From the NCBI RefSeq assembly GCF_032854445.1, contig NC_088305.1, positions 26,500,628-26,564,627 of the forward strand: a DNA stretch of 64,000 bases. Reading direction: 5' to 3'. Below the pieces are notes generated by a model. The model saw only the letters and a list, made by a program, of their open reading frames with translations, had not been told where the DNA came from and ran no database searches. Within the stretch, counting starts at the first letter, position 1, and each line of letters opens with the position of its first letter. Shown here piece by piece: positions 1-14,600 of the stretch. This DNA comes from Liolophura sinensis. Taxonomy: Eukaryota; Mollusca; Polyplacophora; Chitonida; Chitonidae. The translations under genes and the position numbers were made by a program.

Positions 1-2691
1 CACAATTCTGTTCATTTCAAAATCAAAGGTATATAACATAGTTGAAGCACCCATACAAGCTATATGATCATAAAAGAGATTTTTTTAAATGAATGTTTAA
101 ACGAAGCACTGTGTTTTTAATTTACATTATGAACATCAACGTTAACCAGAAAATATCTTTACTGAAACTTTCATGTATGTATTTCTACGTGCTGTCAAAG
201 TTTCGTTTTGGTTAACGTTTGTCTTCAAATGTAAAACATTAACTTGATAAAGTCATAATTTTTTTAAGTTTAGCACAGTTTCTGGCGCTGTGGCCCATTG
301 TCCGCCTTGTAATACCAGATCATTTGAGGATTCCTCGCTCACACGGTTCTTGGAGTCTGGGACGATAAGTGATCGACGGCACCCGTGTTGCCGTTTACTT
401 TCAACAAATATGGTGTAAATATCTGTACCATACATGTGGAAAAGCTCTCCAGTAACTTGCCAAAGCTCGGTGGTTTACCCCATGCACACGGTCTCTTCTA
501 TCTATGAAACTGCATTGTGTGTCTGCATGTCCTCTATCATTTTGTGTGCTCGTCAGCAACTATATTTTTCTACGGAAAAATATATTTTAAAATGGATTTA
601 GATAGTCTTAAAGTTAAAGTATGGCTTTTATCCGGATCGCATCCTGATTCAGGAAATTATTTAGCAAGGTTTTACCATTGTCAAATGCCAATGAAACAAA
701 TCCATTTTATTTTGGTGGTCATTCGTATCTGAATACAAATCCAGGGTGGTTTGATACGACTCTTCACCCTTGATTCTACGCAGGATAATTCTCGTACCAC
801 GCACCTTGACATCGGAGGGGAGAAACATTTTGTATTTTCTTTCTTGGCGATGGGCCAGCAGTTCCATTCCGTAATAAGTTGGACGACCTAGCTACCACAA
901 GTAGAAGTTATAAATTTTATTATGTATATCCTTTATGTATACCAGTGACTGTCCATTCGGTTACTCATATTTCAAGACACTGACAAGTCAGGTTTTGCCA
1001 GTACAATAATTCGTGGGGACAATTCGTTTGTGTGCACCAAACCACAATCTATGGAAGCCCATAACATCCATTGGCCTTGATGCTATATCGACCATGTCAA
1101 AATGACGAGTAGATGATAACGATTTCTATACATCACTCAAGAAATAAGAAAAGACAAAAAGGAATGGCCTATAAAACTAAACCAAACTTTAGCCGGCTTT
1201 GTAACGCCTTCAGTCTGTGGCTTGTGAGATTTTGTGCCAGACTATAGCTCACATACGCAATTCGTGCAATTGGGTGCAAAGATTTGACTCCGGACTGAAG
1301 TGTGAAGGAGCACTGATTGGATAATATTGGCACATAGACATTTTAGGTTGTTGATACACTATAAATATCCGCACTGTTAGTTTCTACCTAGTTAAAATAT
1401 ATTAGGATTTTGTCAGTTTTGGACTGAGCTGAAATTTTTTTGCCAGTTTTACTTCCTACCCGCCGGAGGTTACCAAGGTAACAAAATGCTTCGACTTCAC
1501 TTCCAGCAACCATAGCTAAAAAAATGAAGGCGATGCTAGGTTGATGTTTTGAGAAAATGTTATAGAGAAAAATGCAAGCTGCGTGTGGCAGTATGGTTAG
1601 GGGGTATATATTTTTGAGGTTGAAGTTGACAAATTTACTACATAAATTGTAAGGAAAATCAATGCGCTGGTGTAACCTTTATTGCAGAGTGAATCTCACA
1701 TGTCTATAAAACAGCTGAATGTTATCCAATAGTTAAACAGCGGTCGGTCGGTATATGAATGACAGACGAAAAATGGAAATAGACAACCGGACTTAACGAT
1801 GCTTTAATCGCTGAAAAAATCCAAACACATTTCACAGTTAGTTTTGTATGGATAATAATTATTTCAGACCATTTACCAATAAAAACAAAGTGCTTTTAAA
1901 AACATTTGTTAATTTTTTAGATTGTAGATTTTCGCAATGGGTTTGCTCGAGAATATTGTATGTAACACGTCTCATCCGGAGACCTCGCTGACTCATTTCT
2001 CAGATTCGACTCACGGTGGTTCGGCTGCAAAGTCAGGAGGTTTTTGACGTACGGGGCGAAGGGCGGTGGTTTTATTCGGACACTCCGGTTTCCTTGTACT
2101 ATAAGCCTGACCACGGTGGCATAAGAGAATAGTTTTTTAAAAGAAAAGACAACAATAGACAACAATGTATGTATGGGTTGATAAAGAATTCCACATAAAG
2201 TTTAACAAGCATCATTTTTTTCTGTAACCCGAGAATGTGCATGTTTCTGCCGACGTCATGCGGCCATAAGTTTGCCTTATAGCCATAAAATCGTCGGCTC
2301 CTTGGACACTTCATCATGTCTCTAAAATGGCGTTAGCCATGACCTAGTAAGAATTGCAGTTTACAAGTCGATTTGTAGAGTTACCTGGCAGGTGAGAAGA
2401 TAACAGGCCTGTTTCCACCCATCATTTGAAATAACTATAGGCTATATTATTTGTTGGATTTTCTTTAAAGCTCACCCGAACACCATTTAAATAAGTAAAG
2501 AAATAATAAGAATATACATGTACATGTAACTGTTGCACTTGGCCATGGAGATGGATTTGGACTCGCTGTTTCACAGGTATAGGTGTTCGAACTAAGGCAA
2601 TTCAGATAACAGGGCCAAAAAAGATACAGAATACATGTATTTGTCAATTGTCAGTGACGCGTTGCTTTTTTCTAAATTTTGGTTTGCGCAG
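1..2691. other. Left edge: no exon seen; probable intron 1 of the + SLC5 gene
   Basis: Intron 1 of the paralogue is about 3.4 kb, so exon 1 of the + gene would be expected just off the left edge. Family C fragments occur at about 280-505 and 1985-2110. No SLC5 N-terminal motif is found in six frames. Confidence 0.5.
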
Positions 2692-5600
2692 TATCTGGAG
2701 AGACGGTTCCAGCATCGTGCTGTGAAATTGGTGGGTTCCGTGATTATGCTGATTCAGCAGGTAAGTCACCCATGTAGAACTTTCTGAATTATACACTGAT
2801 ATCTATTCTCGTTAATCGTGCAGCTATTTATCAACACAAAGCGCTCCGGTTTGATGTACCCATAAAACTGAACGCCTTTCTATACGTGAAAATTTCTTGA
2901 GTTTCATGTTATGCAAATAATCAAATACATAAACTGGTTGACCCAGTTTCACTATAATGTGGCTGGGCGAGGTGTCATGTCTGGTTCCTGCGACATTATA
3001 CTTCAGTGGCGGCATGGACTTACTCTCTCACACACAATTAATGACTTCTAGTGGCTATATTACATAAAACCTAAGCATACATATCCCCCCCCCCCCCCCC
3101 AAAGAAAAAAAAATGGACGCAGCATATTGTTTTCTGTTCAGGACTCTGGCTGTTTAAACCCTTATAGTGTCGTTTTCGCCAAATCTCAGTGGCTCTTGAC
3201 CAATAATATCACAGGTTCGAATCCAGCTCTCGCTGTTTCTACTGCGGTTTAAAGTCTGGTTAGTCCGGTAAAATGAAAAACCAATGTCTTCAATTTAACA
3301 TAGTTTTATGTTTTGTGAGTGATGGTAGAGCAGATCATGTCACTTGTGGACAACACAATGCTTTGTTACACCAACAACAGTAATGTGACATCCCCCATAA
3401 ACTTGTCAGTCGTTGAGTGTAAAGAAAAAGAAATACATAGATATTTTCTGTTACAGACTTTTTTGTATTTTGATTGTAGATACTGTACATGGGTATCGCC
3501 TCTTATGCTCCATCCACAGCTCTGGAAGCAGGTGCAGTAAATCATATGTATTATATTTAGTATATGGATATGACAATTTCACTCTTAAATGTAGTGCCAT
3601 ATTTTCTCGCCAAGTCCAAGAAACAAAAAATGTATTTATTTAATTATTTCCTTATGCAATGGCAGCGACTATTTTGATGAGGTAGGGTCTGCTGGAACGA
3701 ACAGTCGGAGAGGAAGCCAGCATGCGCTCGACTTCCTAAACAACATATAGTAAAGACTTATTTATTTGATTTATTTGATTGGTGTTTTACGCCGTACTCT
3801 AGAATATTTCACTTATACGGAAGTCAGCATTGTTGTCAGAGGAAACCGGGCAGAGCCCGGGGAAACCGACGAACATCCGCAGGTTTGCTGCCAAATCTTC
3901 CCACGTACGGCATATAGTGAAGACATATGGTTACCATGATAACGGTGTTTGGGGTAGTGTTAAGGCAGCTTTGTAAGACGGGACCAAGGTACTCCCAAAA
4001 AAAACACTTGAGTTGAAATCTGAAACATCATGTTGTGTTGTTTTCATTCAACACAGAAATGTGTTACCTCAACACAAACGTTAAATAAACATGTTTGTTA
4101 CAAAATAATAAAACACAAACTGGTGTTGAACTAAAATTTATGCATGTCGTGCGCAGTTGTATTGGTACCACAAAACTTGTGTATAGCATCCCACGCATCT
4201 TGTGTTCAATTCTTTCAACACAACACCTTTTGTTACTTAAAACAAGATAGAGTTGTTCAAATATGACACAAGCCTTGTTAGACAGAACACAAGTGTTTCT
4301 TGCGTTTACCTAATGAACTTCGTATTTTTACTTATTGTCCTTAAAGAACACACTAATGGGGGGACCGAGTTTGAACTCGCACATTGTAAATCTCGTGGTA
4401 AGGAGTTTTGCGCCTTGATCACTGGTAACTGAACCACATGCTGCTCCCTACATCTAACATTTTAAAGAAGATTTTTTTTCACGTCATGTTACATGGAGTA
4501 CAACGGTTCATTTTACCTTTCTCTTTTTTTTCTTCAGTGACCAAGTTCCCAGATTGGGCTACAATCATCATTGTCTGTATGGTGGCGACCTTCTACACTA
4601 CACTGGTTTGTATCTAATGACTGCATTGGTACTACCAATCTCTATTGTTTTATCAAACATTCGCAATAAGTGATTAAAATAAGAACATATATATCTAATA
4701 TCAAAATCCTCGTAACGGCCCCGATAGCTCAATTGGTAGAGCGTCCACGTCAGGAGTGGTAGATCCAGTTTCACTCCTGGATCGGGTCACACTCTTACTT
4801 GCCTTCGGTAAATCATCTCAGTGAAGCAGCACTAGATAAAAGAGCAGTGGAAATCAAGGAGGCACATTTTCGTACATGCGCTCTAAGGACTCGTTCGTCG
4901 TCATATGATTGAAAAATTGTACGATGTTAAACCCTAAGCACTCACTCACTCGAAACTCACGCAAAAGAACATGTATAAATGTAATATCTCTGCATTCCTA
5001 AATGGTTAAGTGACTGAACCAAAAATTCTCCCTTTGGTGATAAACTGACGGTCTGACTATTCTCAAAAATAACAGTGACGTTTTTAGTTTTGTCTCGAGT
5101 CAAAACTTATGTCGTAGAATAGGACAGCGATACTTATGAAGTGAATTACTGCGAACTCTAAATATAAGGATGCAAAACAAACTGTACTTTACCCCAAGCG
5201 TTTTTATGTAAAGTCTATAGCTTCTCTGCAGCTTACAATCCCTAACTAATCAGCTTTCTTTGGTTAGGCTGCGGCTTCAAGTCAGGCAAATGTATGATAC
5301 TTGGCGATGGGGCGGTGGTTTACTCCGCCTGTGTACTCTATGCACAAGTTATCAATACCCATAAAAATTGATGGTATTCCTTTTAATAGCGAAAAATCCT
5401 GAGTACGGCGTTAAACATCAGTCAAAATCAAATCTTAAGTACGGAGTTAAATTTAATCGACATCAAATATTGTTGTAAGGCTTTTGGCACAACTGTTTTT
5501 TTAGGGTGGGATGAAGGCCGTTGTATGGACAGATGTATTCCAAGCCGTTATCATGGTTGCTGGGCTGTTCGCTGTGATAATACAGGTATTGAACATACAT

Positions 5601-8600
5601 AGTGAAATAAAACTAGAAAGTGGGTGAACGTCAGCGGATGATAAAAGAAAACTGGAGATAAAACTACATTTGCTACTTTGTTGCTGCCTCGCTTGGCGCT
5701 TAGCACTGAGGTTAGAGCAAAGGAAACAGTACTGCTTGGCTCGGTGTCAGTATAATGTGACTGGGAAGGGTGTCATACCTGGTGTCGTCGGCCGGATATT
5801 CCAGTGGCGGCATCACTTTGGCGACCATGTCGCACAGTATAGGTACACACACCTGCTACCTCCTCGTTGTTATATGACTGAAAATCGTTAAGTACGATGT
5901 TAAACCCCATGCATAGGGACATATATTTGCTTGTATTATGAAGTAATTTGGCATCATTGATCTTGTCGATAACTGTGGTGGCAGTCAGCTGTCAGTTTTT
6001 CTTTATTTTTACCTTTGAAACAATTTGTTGTTAAATTTACTGTAGTGTAATGGTCACCCACGTAAACAGCGTGTTCATACATTAAATTGGGGTGTGGGGT
6101 GATAAATGTGTTACGTCACGGATCCTCACCACACCGGCGTAATAGTCAGACGTTTGGCTGTGTTTATTTCAGTGAAAACTTCGAATGAAATATAATGAAA
6201 TGGTAATTCCACACATCACTTCAGCAGTCCCTTCCTCCACTGATGGTGAATTTCTTGTTCTTTCATTTTAAATAGAATTATATAAATAGACTACACGTGA
6301 AAAATAAACGCGTTTCTTTTACATTTGTATATAACCTTTCTGCAAGTTGAATATGCATGGTCCGGGCAAGCGTTTATACACTCTACGCTGTGTGTGTAGG
6401 GCCTAAACACAAAGGTCGACACAATCTTGTTTTCACTTTTTAAGCACATGATTGGCTCAATATGTGAGGAGAAAAGGTGTTTAGGTTGAAATGTGGAGGC
6501 ATTAAACATGTGGAGGGCACCAAATATTTTTTGTCTGGGAATCCTAAACATGTTTACCTCCAAAACACATGGTAAGCTAAACATATTTGATACCTATGCA
6601 CAAATCCACTGCATACCTTCGCGCATTACCTGCTTAAGCTTTTTTAACATGTCATTATGTAAACATGTGTAAAAAAGGAGGTGCTTAGGTTGTTCTACTA
6701 TGGAATTAATTGTCTTCATTCACACCAGCATTTAAGGAAGGTCTGTAAAGTATGCAACATTTAAGTATTAAGCATTGAAGTAATGTTGCAAATGACATTA
6801 AACCGTAGCAAACAAACAGATCTCTCACAAGACCTATGTACAACCATTCTACCTGAATAGTTCACCACTATTCTACTACAACCAATGTCTAATAACTAGG
6901 TTGTTTTTGCTGTGAGTTAGTGTTTTCATCTAATAACGTAATAATTAATGCAATAATAAAATAAAAACTGATCAAAAGATATCATGAATGGAACTTTTAA
7001 TCATGCCAATGTAATAAATAAACATTTCCATGGAACCACGTTACTATGGAAACAACGATAATAACGAGGGATACATGTCTACTCTGTTTACCTGAATTGA
7101 AAGCTTAAATTATTACAACAATATGCAGTAATGTAATAATTTATTTTGTGAACAATCCATAACGTCAATGTGGGTCAGTCTTCAACTATAATGTTTCCAG
7201 ACAACTTTCAGAAACAAATAACTTATACAGACATGTCCACGAAAACATTATTTACACGTAATTAACCACTGAAACTGTAAGTCTTGTTATTATGATACTG
7301 AAGTGACTTTCGCTATGCCACAATTTACCACCTTCACAAATCCTACGTCACGTTGGCTTCCCTACAGTAGGACCCTTGGTTGAACAGAACACTGCAGTTA
7401 CGTATAGTTCGACTTAGTTACAGGTGGTGGGCCTTCGTACTCAGCGTAATGACCCAGGAGTTTCTCACTAATGTGGTCCCTGTGAGTTTAAGTCCAGCTC
7501 ATGATGGCTTTCTCTCCAGTCGTACGTGGGAAGGTCTCCAGCAACCTGCGGATGGTCGTGGGTCTCCTCCGGGCTCTGCCCGGTTTCCACCCACCATAAT
7601 GCTGGCCACCGTCGTATATCTTGAGTACGGCGTAAAACACCAATCAAATAAATAAATAAAAAAATAAATAAATAAAGATATGCAAATGTACAAGGGCAAA
7701 ATAATATGGCAATCTGTATTATCTGTACACCAGTCATAAATTGGTAAAATTTGATGGACTTGTCCACACTGTCTTCTTCAGGCATTCGGCAACTTCAATT
7801 TATATAAAACACAAATTAGTGACTTCATTTTATTTTTGAAGCAACAGAACTGGTTTAATACCAGTAATATGTAATATATAGGTTTATGATAACCGTGCCT
7901 CACATTTCACTTCACATACGTCTGGCTGTCAAACGCAAATGAAATAATACATAAATATTTTCGGTATTTTGCTCTTGACAATGAATATCAATATTTTGGT
8001 ACCCGGTACAGGTAAATACACAGGTTCATTGTATAGGCCTACATGTAATAAGTAAGCTAGTGTTCCTGTACATGCTGCCATGAACATTCAATGCTATGTT
8101 GTTACATTCTAGCTAGGATTTCGCTTCGATTCCTAAATGTATCTGCTCTGCCAGTGTGACAATACTTTCTCAAATCAAGGAAAACACACCTTTAATCGCA
8201 TACATTGCTTCGCAGTCCTTTCATGTTTAGATGTCAAATTTAGGCAGTTTCTGAAAAGTTAGGAGGAGTAAGCATCGATCATATTGCATAAATATGCGAG
8301 TCATCATACAAATACAGGCTGATTAACACGCTGACTGCTTCAGTGCTTCATCCAACGCTGAATATGACTGCAGTGATGTTAGTTTGAAGCTAATTGAAGT
8401 GTATCAGAATTTTGCCGGATTTGGGCAGAACTGTGAACTGTTTGTCAAGGGCTTTTCGTATATAATGATGCACAATACAACATAAACTGTACAGCAGACA
8501 CAAACACAAACAATTTTATGAGAAAAGATAAAAACGATCAGTACATACCATGACCACAATTGCCAAATACAGAGACACTTCTCGACATCTTCTCTTCCAA

Positions 8601-11600
8601 AAATGAGCAGACGACCAGCCTCGTTTTCAATCAGATCACGTGTACTATGGCACGGGGCCTACACACGTTCAGACCAAACATGTTTGGTTACCAACTGAAC
8701 TAAATAACAGCGTCATAAATATCATCATATAGACATGTTTAGCTGTTACGTGTGTTCTTAATAATGTGCTTACTTTTCCGTGAAGCAATCTTACGTGTTT
8801 AGGTAGATGAGTGCTTCGCTTTGTGTCATCTTTGTGTTTAGCTCGGATATGCCCTATGGCCAATAAACCACGATTACGTGTTTACACTAATCGTGTGTAA
8901 CAATTAAACGTCATGAAACAGATTCTTCGTGAATTTTTGCCAAACGTGTTTAGCATGTTGATACATTGTGTGACATGTCAAACCTTTTCAGGTGTCTCCG
9001 ATGTGTGTTAATCCTTCACGCCACATTTAGAGTGTAGCTTTATGCAACGAAATTTTACCGAAAGTGAAAATTTTCACATCTCCGTATAAATACAGTATCG
9101 TTGATCGTATGCATAATCTTGTATTTCAGAATACTTCCTGAATTAAAGAAATAAGTAAATTAATAAGTTGATCATTAAATATTAGCCAAGAATTAAAATG
9201 GTATATTTGTTTGACTTTCGTATAGGGTGCCATTTCGGTGGGAGGTCTAGGTGAGGTTTGGAGACTGAACGAAGAATGGGATCGGATAAACTTTCCAACG
9301 TTAGTATCAATTATTTGTTTACTTAATTGATTGGTGTTTTAACGTACATGACGACGATCAGTGAGGGAGCAAATCGTTAAAAAATTCTAACCTGAGATCG
9401 AGATCTGGATTCGAACCCACGTCATGATTGACATCCCAGGGCTTGACATCTGCAGCAAAACAGGCTCTTTAGGCCCAAGGCCATCCGTAAAAATTAATAA
9501 AAAATATCTGCGCCATGATTTTGGGGGACGAATAGCGAAAAGCACATTTATAGCAAGGAAACATGACTGGTTGGCCCGGCGTCAGCATAATGTGACTCGG
9601 TGGGGTGTTACAAGAGAACACAATATATATCGGTTTAAATTTCAGACCCCCATTATAAGAAGTCGAACTTTATGCCCAAATATGAAGTTAATGTATACCG
9701 AGTTCTCCTTGGCCGAGAGGTTCGCGTGCTAGCGTATCACAGTAAGCCTCCCACAAATGATTTATTTATTTATTTATTTGATTGGTGTTTTACGCCGTAC
9801 TCAAGAATATTTCACTTATACGACGGCGGCCAGCATTATGGTGGGTGGAAACCGGGCAGAGCCCGGGGGAAACCCACGGCCATCCGCAGGTTGCTGATGG
9901 ACCTTCCCACGTACGACTGGAGAGGAAGCCAGCATGAGCTGGACTTAAACTCACAGGGACCGCATTAGGGAGAGACTCCTGGGTCATTACGCTGCGCTAA
10001 CGCGCTAACCAACTGAGCCACGGAGGCCCCTCCTACAAATGATTTATTTATTTCACTGGCGTTTAACGCCATACTCAAGAATATTTCACTTTTCTACGAC
10101 GGTGGCCAGCATTACGGAGGGAAAAAGTCGGGCCGACCATCCGCAGGTTGGTGGCAGACCTTCTCACGACCTCCCACAAATGCAGTTGATGTGAGTTTAA
10201 GTTGAGCTCTTGCTGTCTTCTTTTCCGGCCGTACATGGGAAGGTCTGCCCGGCATTATTGAAAACTGATGACCGTTTCTCTCTTGTGTGTTACCGGCTTT
10301 ATTGCTTATTTGTATAATTTCTTACAGACCTTTGTCTTTGGGAGTTAGTGTTAAACGTTGTTTTGGAAATGGATCTGCGATTATCGTCTTGGAACGTCTT
10401 TTACGGACTACGAATGGTATATGAATGTCGGACTTGACGCTTATATTCAAGCAGCCTGCGGATGGTCGTGGGTTTCTCCCGGGTTCTGGCCGGTTTCTTC
10501 TCACCATAATGATGTAATATGTAAAATATCCTTGAGTTTGACGTAGGACACCAATAAAACAAATAACATATAATGTATTCCCGCAGGTGAAACTTGCAAT
10601 TTAAAACATACAACTAAAATACTGTCTATGGCTTTTAAATTCTACCCTAGGAACTTTTCTGTCTTAGATTTCACCCCGATCCCACGATAAGACACAGCTT
10701 CTGGAATCTATTTGTTGGCGGCACAGTCAGCTCTATGTCTAACTTCGCCATCAGCCAGGCCAGCGTTCAGCGCTACTCTACACTGTCCTCTGTCAGGAAA
10801 GCTCAAGTGTAAGTATTCGTTGTCTCGATTTGACGAACATATGGTAAACGGCAAATCTAAAGCAATGAGGCAATCGACATGACAGCACCTCTACGTAAAA
10901 CCCTAAACTGCAACAACAACAAAAACAAATAATCTTCATCATCATGCAGACACCCATAGGACTGTATCTAGAGCTGCTTCCCATGTACGATGTCCCCTTC
11001 ATTGATCATCATTAAACGTTTTTATTTAGTTTTGGATAATTCGACCATACTCCATAACGTATGACGTCACAGGAAGTTTCTCCAACTCTAATCACGACAG
11101 TGACTTTTTTTTTACTCATGACTGTTTTTTTTTACCCATGACTGTTTTTTTTTACCCATGGGTAGAAGATTACTGATAAAAGATTCCCAAAAATTCCTTC
11201 CTACTGTGAACATCAGGAAAAAAGGTAATGTGATGCTAGAGTTCCTAGATACCGTCAGTATGGCTCATAAAGCCCACCCTATTATTCAAATATTTAAATG
11301 CCCCTCAAAACGGTAAAAAAATTAAAGTATATTTACGTGTAGTTTTCAGGTGTCTGTATGATGAACCTTACTTTAGCCATAAACATTTATTCTAAAGTGG
11401 GGGGGGGGGGGGGCTTACGGCTAATTCTGCTTAAGCCATAGTGCTGGCGGTGTGTGAGTTATTTAAGCATTTACATGAACAGCCAGGATAAAACACCAGA
11501 GCCTCTATGGCCAAGTCGTCAGCAGGTTTGGATATAGGACAAAGCAAAAGATAACAACTTTTTATTCCAGGTCACTGTTATTGAACTGTATTGGAGTTGT

Positions 11601-14600
11601 ATTGATGATGACTCTGACATGTCTGTCAGGCGTGGTTATCTTCTCTTACTACGCCCAGAAAGGTTGTGACCCTTTGGCTTCCGGTGAAATCAAGAATTCA
11701 AACCAGGTGCGTAATCTGTAGGTAAGGGGAGATTTTTTTGTTTGTTAAGAATTTTTTGTATTTGTTTTCTTATTCTTTTATTGAATCCCCCAATCAGGTT
11801 CTTTGTTTATTTGTCTATCAACAGTTTCGAAGGAAAAGTGATGCACATATTTGCCTGAAATTATGTTTCCATGCGGCAACCTCTTACTAGATAGCCACAT
11901 CGAATAACTTTTCCATAGCTAAGCGAAGGAGTCGACCTAACTTTACAAAAAACAAAATGGAAAAATCTAATGGACAAATAGAGGAGCGTGTCTGTTTGGT
12001 AGTGTTCTCAGTTCTGTGTTACAATCCCTTATCACCAGATCGCCCCATATTTTGTAATGGAGGTCCTTGATTACTTAGGCCTACCTGGTCTGTTTCCAGC
12101 GTGTCTGTTTTGTGGAGCTCTCAGTTCTATGTCACATTCTCTCTCCACCAGATCGCCCCATGTTTTGTGATGGAGGTCCTTTGTTACCCGGGCTTACCCG
12201 GTCTGTTTGTAGCGTGTCTGTTTAGTGGAGCTCTCAGTTCTATGTCACTTTCTGTCTTCACCAGATCGCCCCATATTTTGTGATGGAGGTCCTTTGTTAC
12301 CGGGGCTTACCCGGTCTGTTTGTGGCGTGTCTGTTTAGTGGAGCTCTCAGTTCTATGTCACATTCTCTCTTCACCAGATCGCCCCGTATTTTGTGATGGA
12401 GGTCCTTGGTTACCCGGGCTTACCCAGTCTGTTTGTGGCGTGTCTGTTTAGTGGAGCTCTCAGTTCTATGTCACATTCTCTCTTCACCAGATCGCCCCGT
12501 ATTTTGTGATGGAAGTCCTTTGTTACCCGGGCTTACCTGGTCTGTTTTGTGGCGTGTCTGTTTAGTGGAGCTCTCAGTTTTATGTCACATTCTCTCATCA
12601 CCAGATCGCCCCATATTTTGTGATGGAAGTCCTAGGTTACCCGGGCTTACCCGGTCTGTTTGTGGCGTGTCTGTTTAGCGGAGCTCTCAGTTCTATGTCA
12701 TCTTCCCTGAAACGCTGCCGCCACAGTCACATGGACAGATTTCCTCAAGCCTCGTTTTGGACACCTTTCCATGAAGAAACAAACTCTCATTACGAAAGGC
12801 CTTGGTAAGTGAACTTTATTGGTGATTGAATCTGTCGCTGTGTTTAGAACTTATGAAATTGTGGCAGTCATCTAATAAGGAAGGAAATTATTTTAAATGA
12901 TTATTGATTATAAATTTTCGAGCAACGCATGATGTACTTCAACGGCGTTATGTTCAAATAGGTTGGCGGGGGGCATCAACAAAATGAAATCAAGCCAAAC
13001 TAATATCAAATCAGAACCCTAAAACATTGAGAATCCTGTGATTGATTTGACAAATCCTGCTACCATGTGATATAGGCCTTGAGCAACAGTCGTGGTATCA
13101 CAAAATGCGAATACTCTGTTACAAATGAATTGCGATTTTGCCTTTCTCAACGATCAACTTCTGCAGTGTAATGACAGACAATGACTCTGGTTGAAAGTTA
13201 GGTCTACAGTTTAGATTATAATGAAAATAAGGCAACCGAACAGCTATAATTGAAAACAAATATCATATCATATTATCACTATCATTATTAATTAATTAAT
13301 TGCAGTCGTTGGATTCGGCGTTATAGGAATCGCCATGTCCTTCATGGCAAGAAGTCTTGGTGGTACAGTTATTCAGGTAATTTCTTGTCTGTTCTACTTT
13401 TTAGCAAAGTAAATTAATACGCGCTTTGTCGACCAAGGTATTAAGAATCTAACTGTTCAGTTAAAGGATGCATGAAGGCTTGATTTTTATTTCTTAATAC
13501 AGAGTTTATGATGTGGCCTAAATATGAAAAGTACATAGAAGCCTCTCAGCTTTTTTCGTGGGGCGTGGCTTTAAGCTAGAGTTTTTCTGAGGCCTCAGCG
13601 GTCAGTCCGGAAACTAAGCAGCCTAACCTGGTGATGCCAACGATTATAGCTGTCAAAACTACTTTGATGGGGAAAGAGCCCGATATGATTGTAAAATGCT
13701 GGTCTGTCGTTCACAGTATGTTCATAGATGACGTCATTTCCGACCATTGACGGAAAACATACATAAGATAGAGGGGTTATTAAACAAGTATTAAATATGT
13801 CTCAGAAATCTTTTTTTAAAATATATTTTTCGGCTTATATTTCTTCATTTGCTTACAACAATACTCGCCTTTTTATAGTACTCTTTCATGTATTCTTTAA
13901 ATTCTGCACAGTTGCATGCCTTGTGCTGTTATAGTCTCTTTGTGGTATGTTAGTCTCACCCTCTATCGATGCGTCGTCGACGCAAGGGCACTCTCAAGTT
14001 GGCATTTGTCACGTGACGAGTCTGCAATTAATCAGGTTACCAACCGATAGGCTTCTTGCAAATCATAGTATAAATGAGAACAAAATAGAGAGTAAAACCG
14101 GAGCAATGAGCGTGATAGTTTTTTTATGCAATTTGATTAGTAGGCCTTCCGGTGTACACCAATTTACAAGTTCATGAGTCGTCAAGAGATCGAGTTTTAC
14201 CCACTGAAATCCCAACAAATCTATGTGTGGACATAATAAAACAAAATAAGTCTCCTGTAAATAAATATTTCCGAACGCGATGTTCTGTATTAGCGCTTAT
14301 CTACCGGATTAAAGGGTAAAACAATTTAATCACGTGATGAGCTCGTATTGTGTTCCTTTCAGCCGTTCGGATGTTTATTATATTCATTCTTTGCTTGTTC
14401 TGCAGGCAGCCTCGGCTTTTACTGGATCAGCATCGGGGCCTCTGCTAGGACTCTTCCTTCTCGGTGGTGTCTTTCCCTGGGCTAATTGGAAGGTTCGTAT
14501 GTACATGCAGCGACGGAGAATATTTGGCTAAAATTCCGGTGCGGACTGTTTACTCGATGTTCTTCAAACGAAGGGTGTTTTGTCACATTTTGCGTTTCCG

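Noticed and set aside
4717-4790. Possible tRNA gene
   Set aside because: Box A is good but box B is poor, the cloverleaf arms do not pair cleanly and it continues into a SINE body; same for 31337-31410 and 9960-10031.
7380-7785. Frames of 91-105 codons on both strands
   Set aside because: They lie in a SINE A copy; similar peptides occur at other SINE A copies.
12406-12678. 90-codon frame on the + strand over the exon-9 array
   Set aside because: Reads the array in a frame other than that of exon 9; an artefact of the repeated unit.
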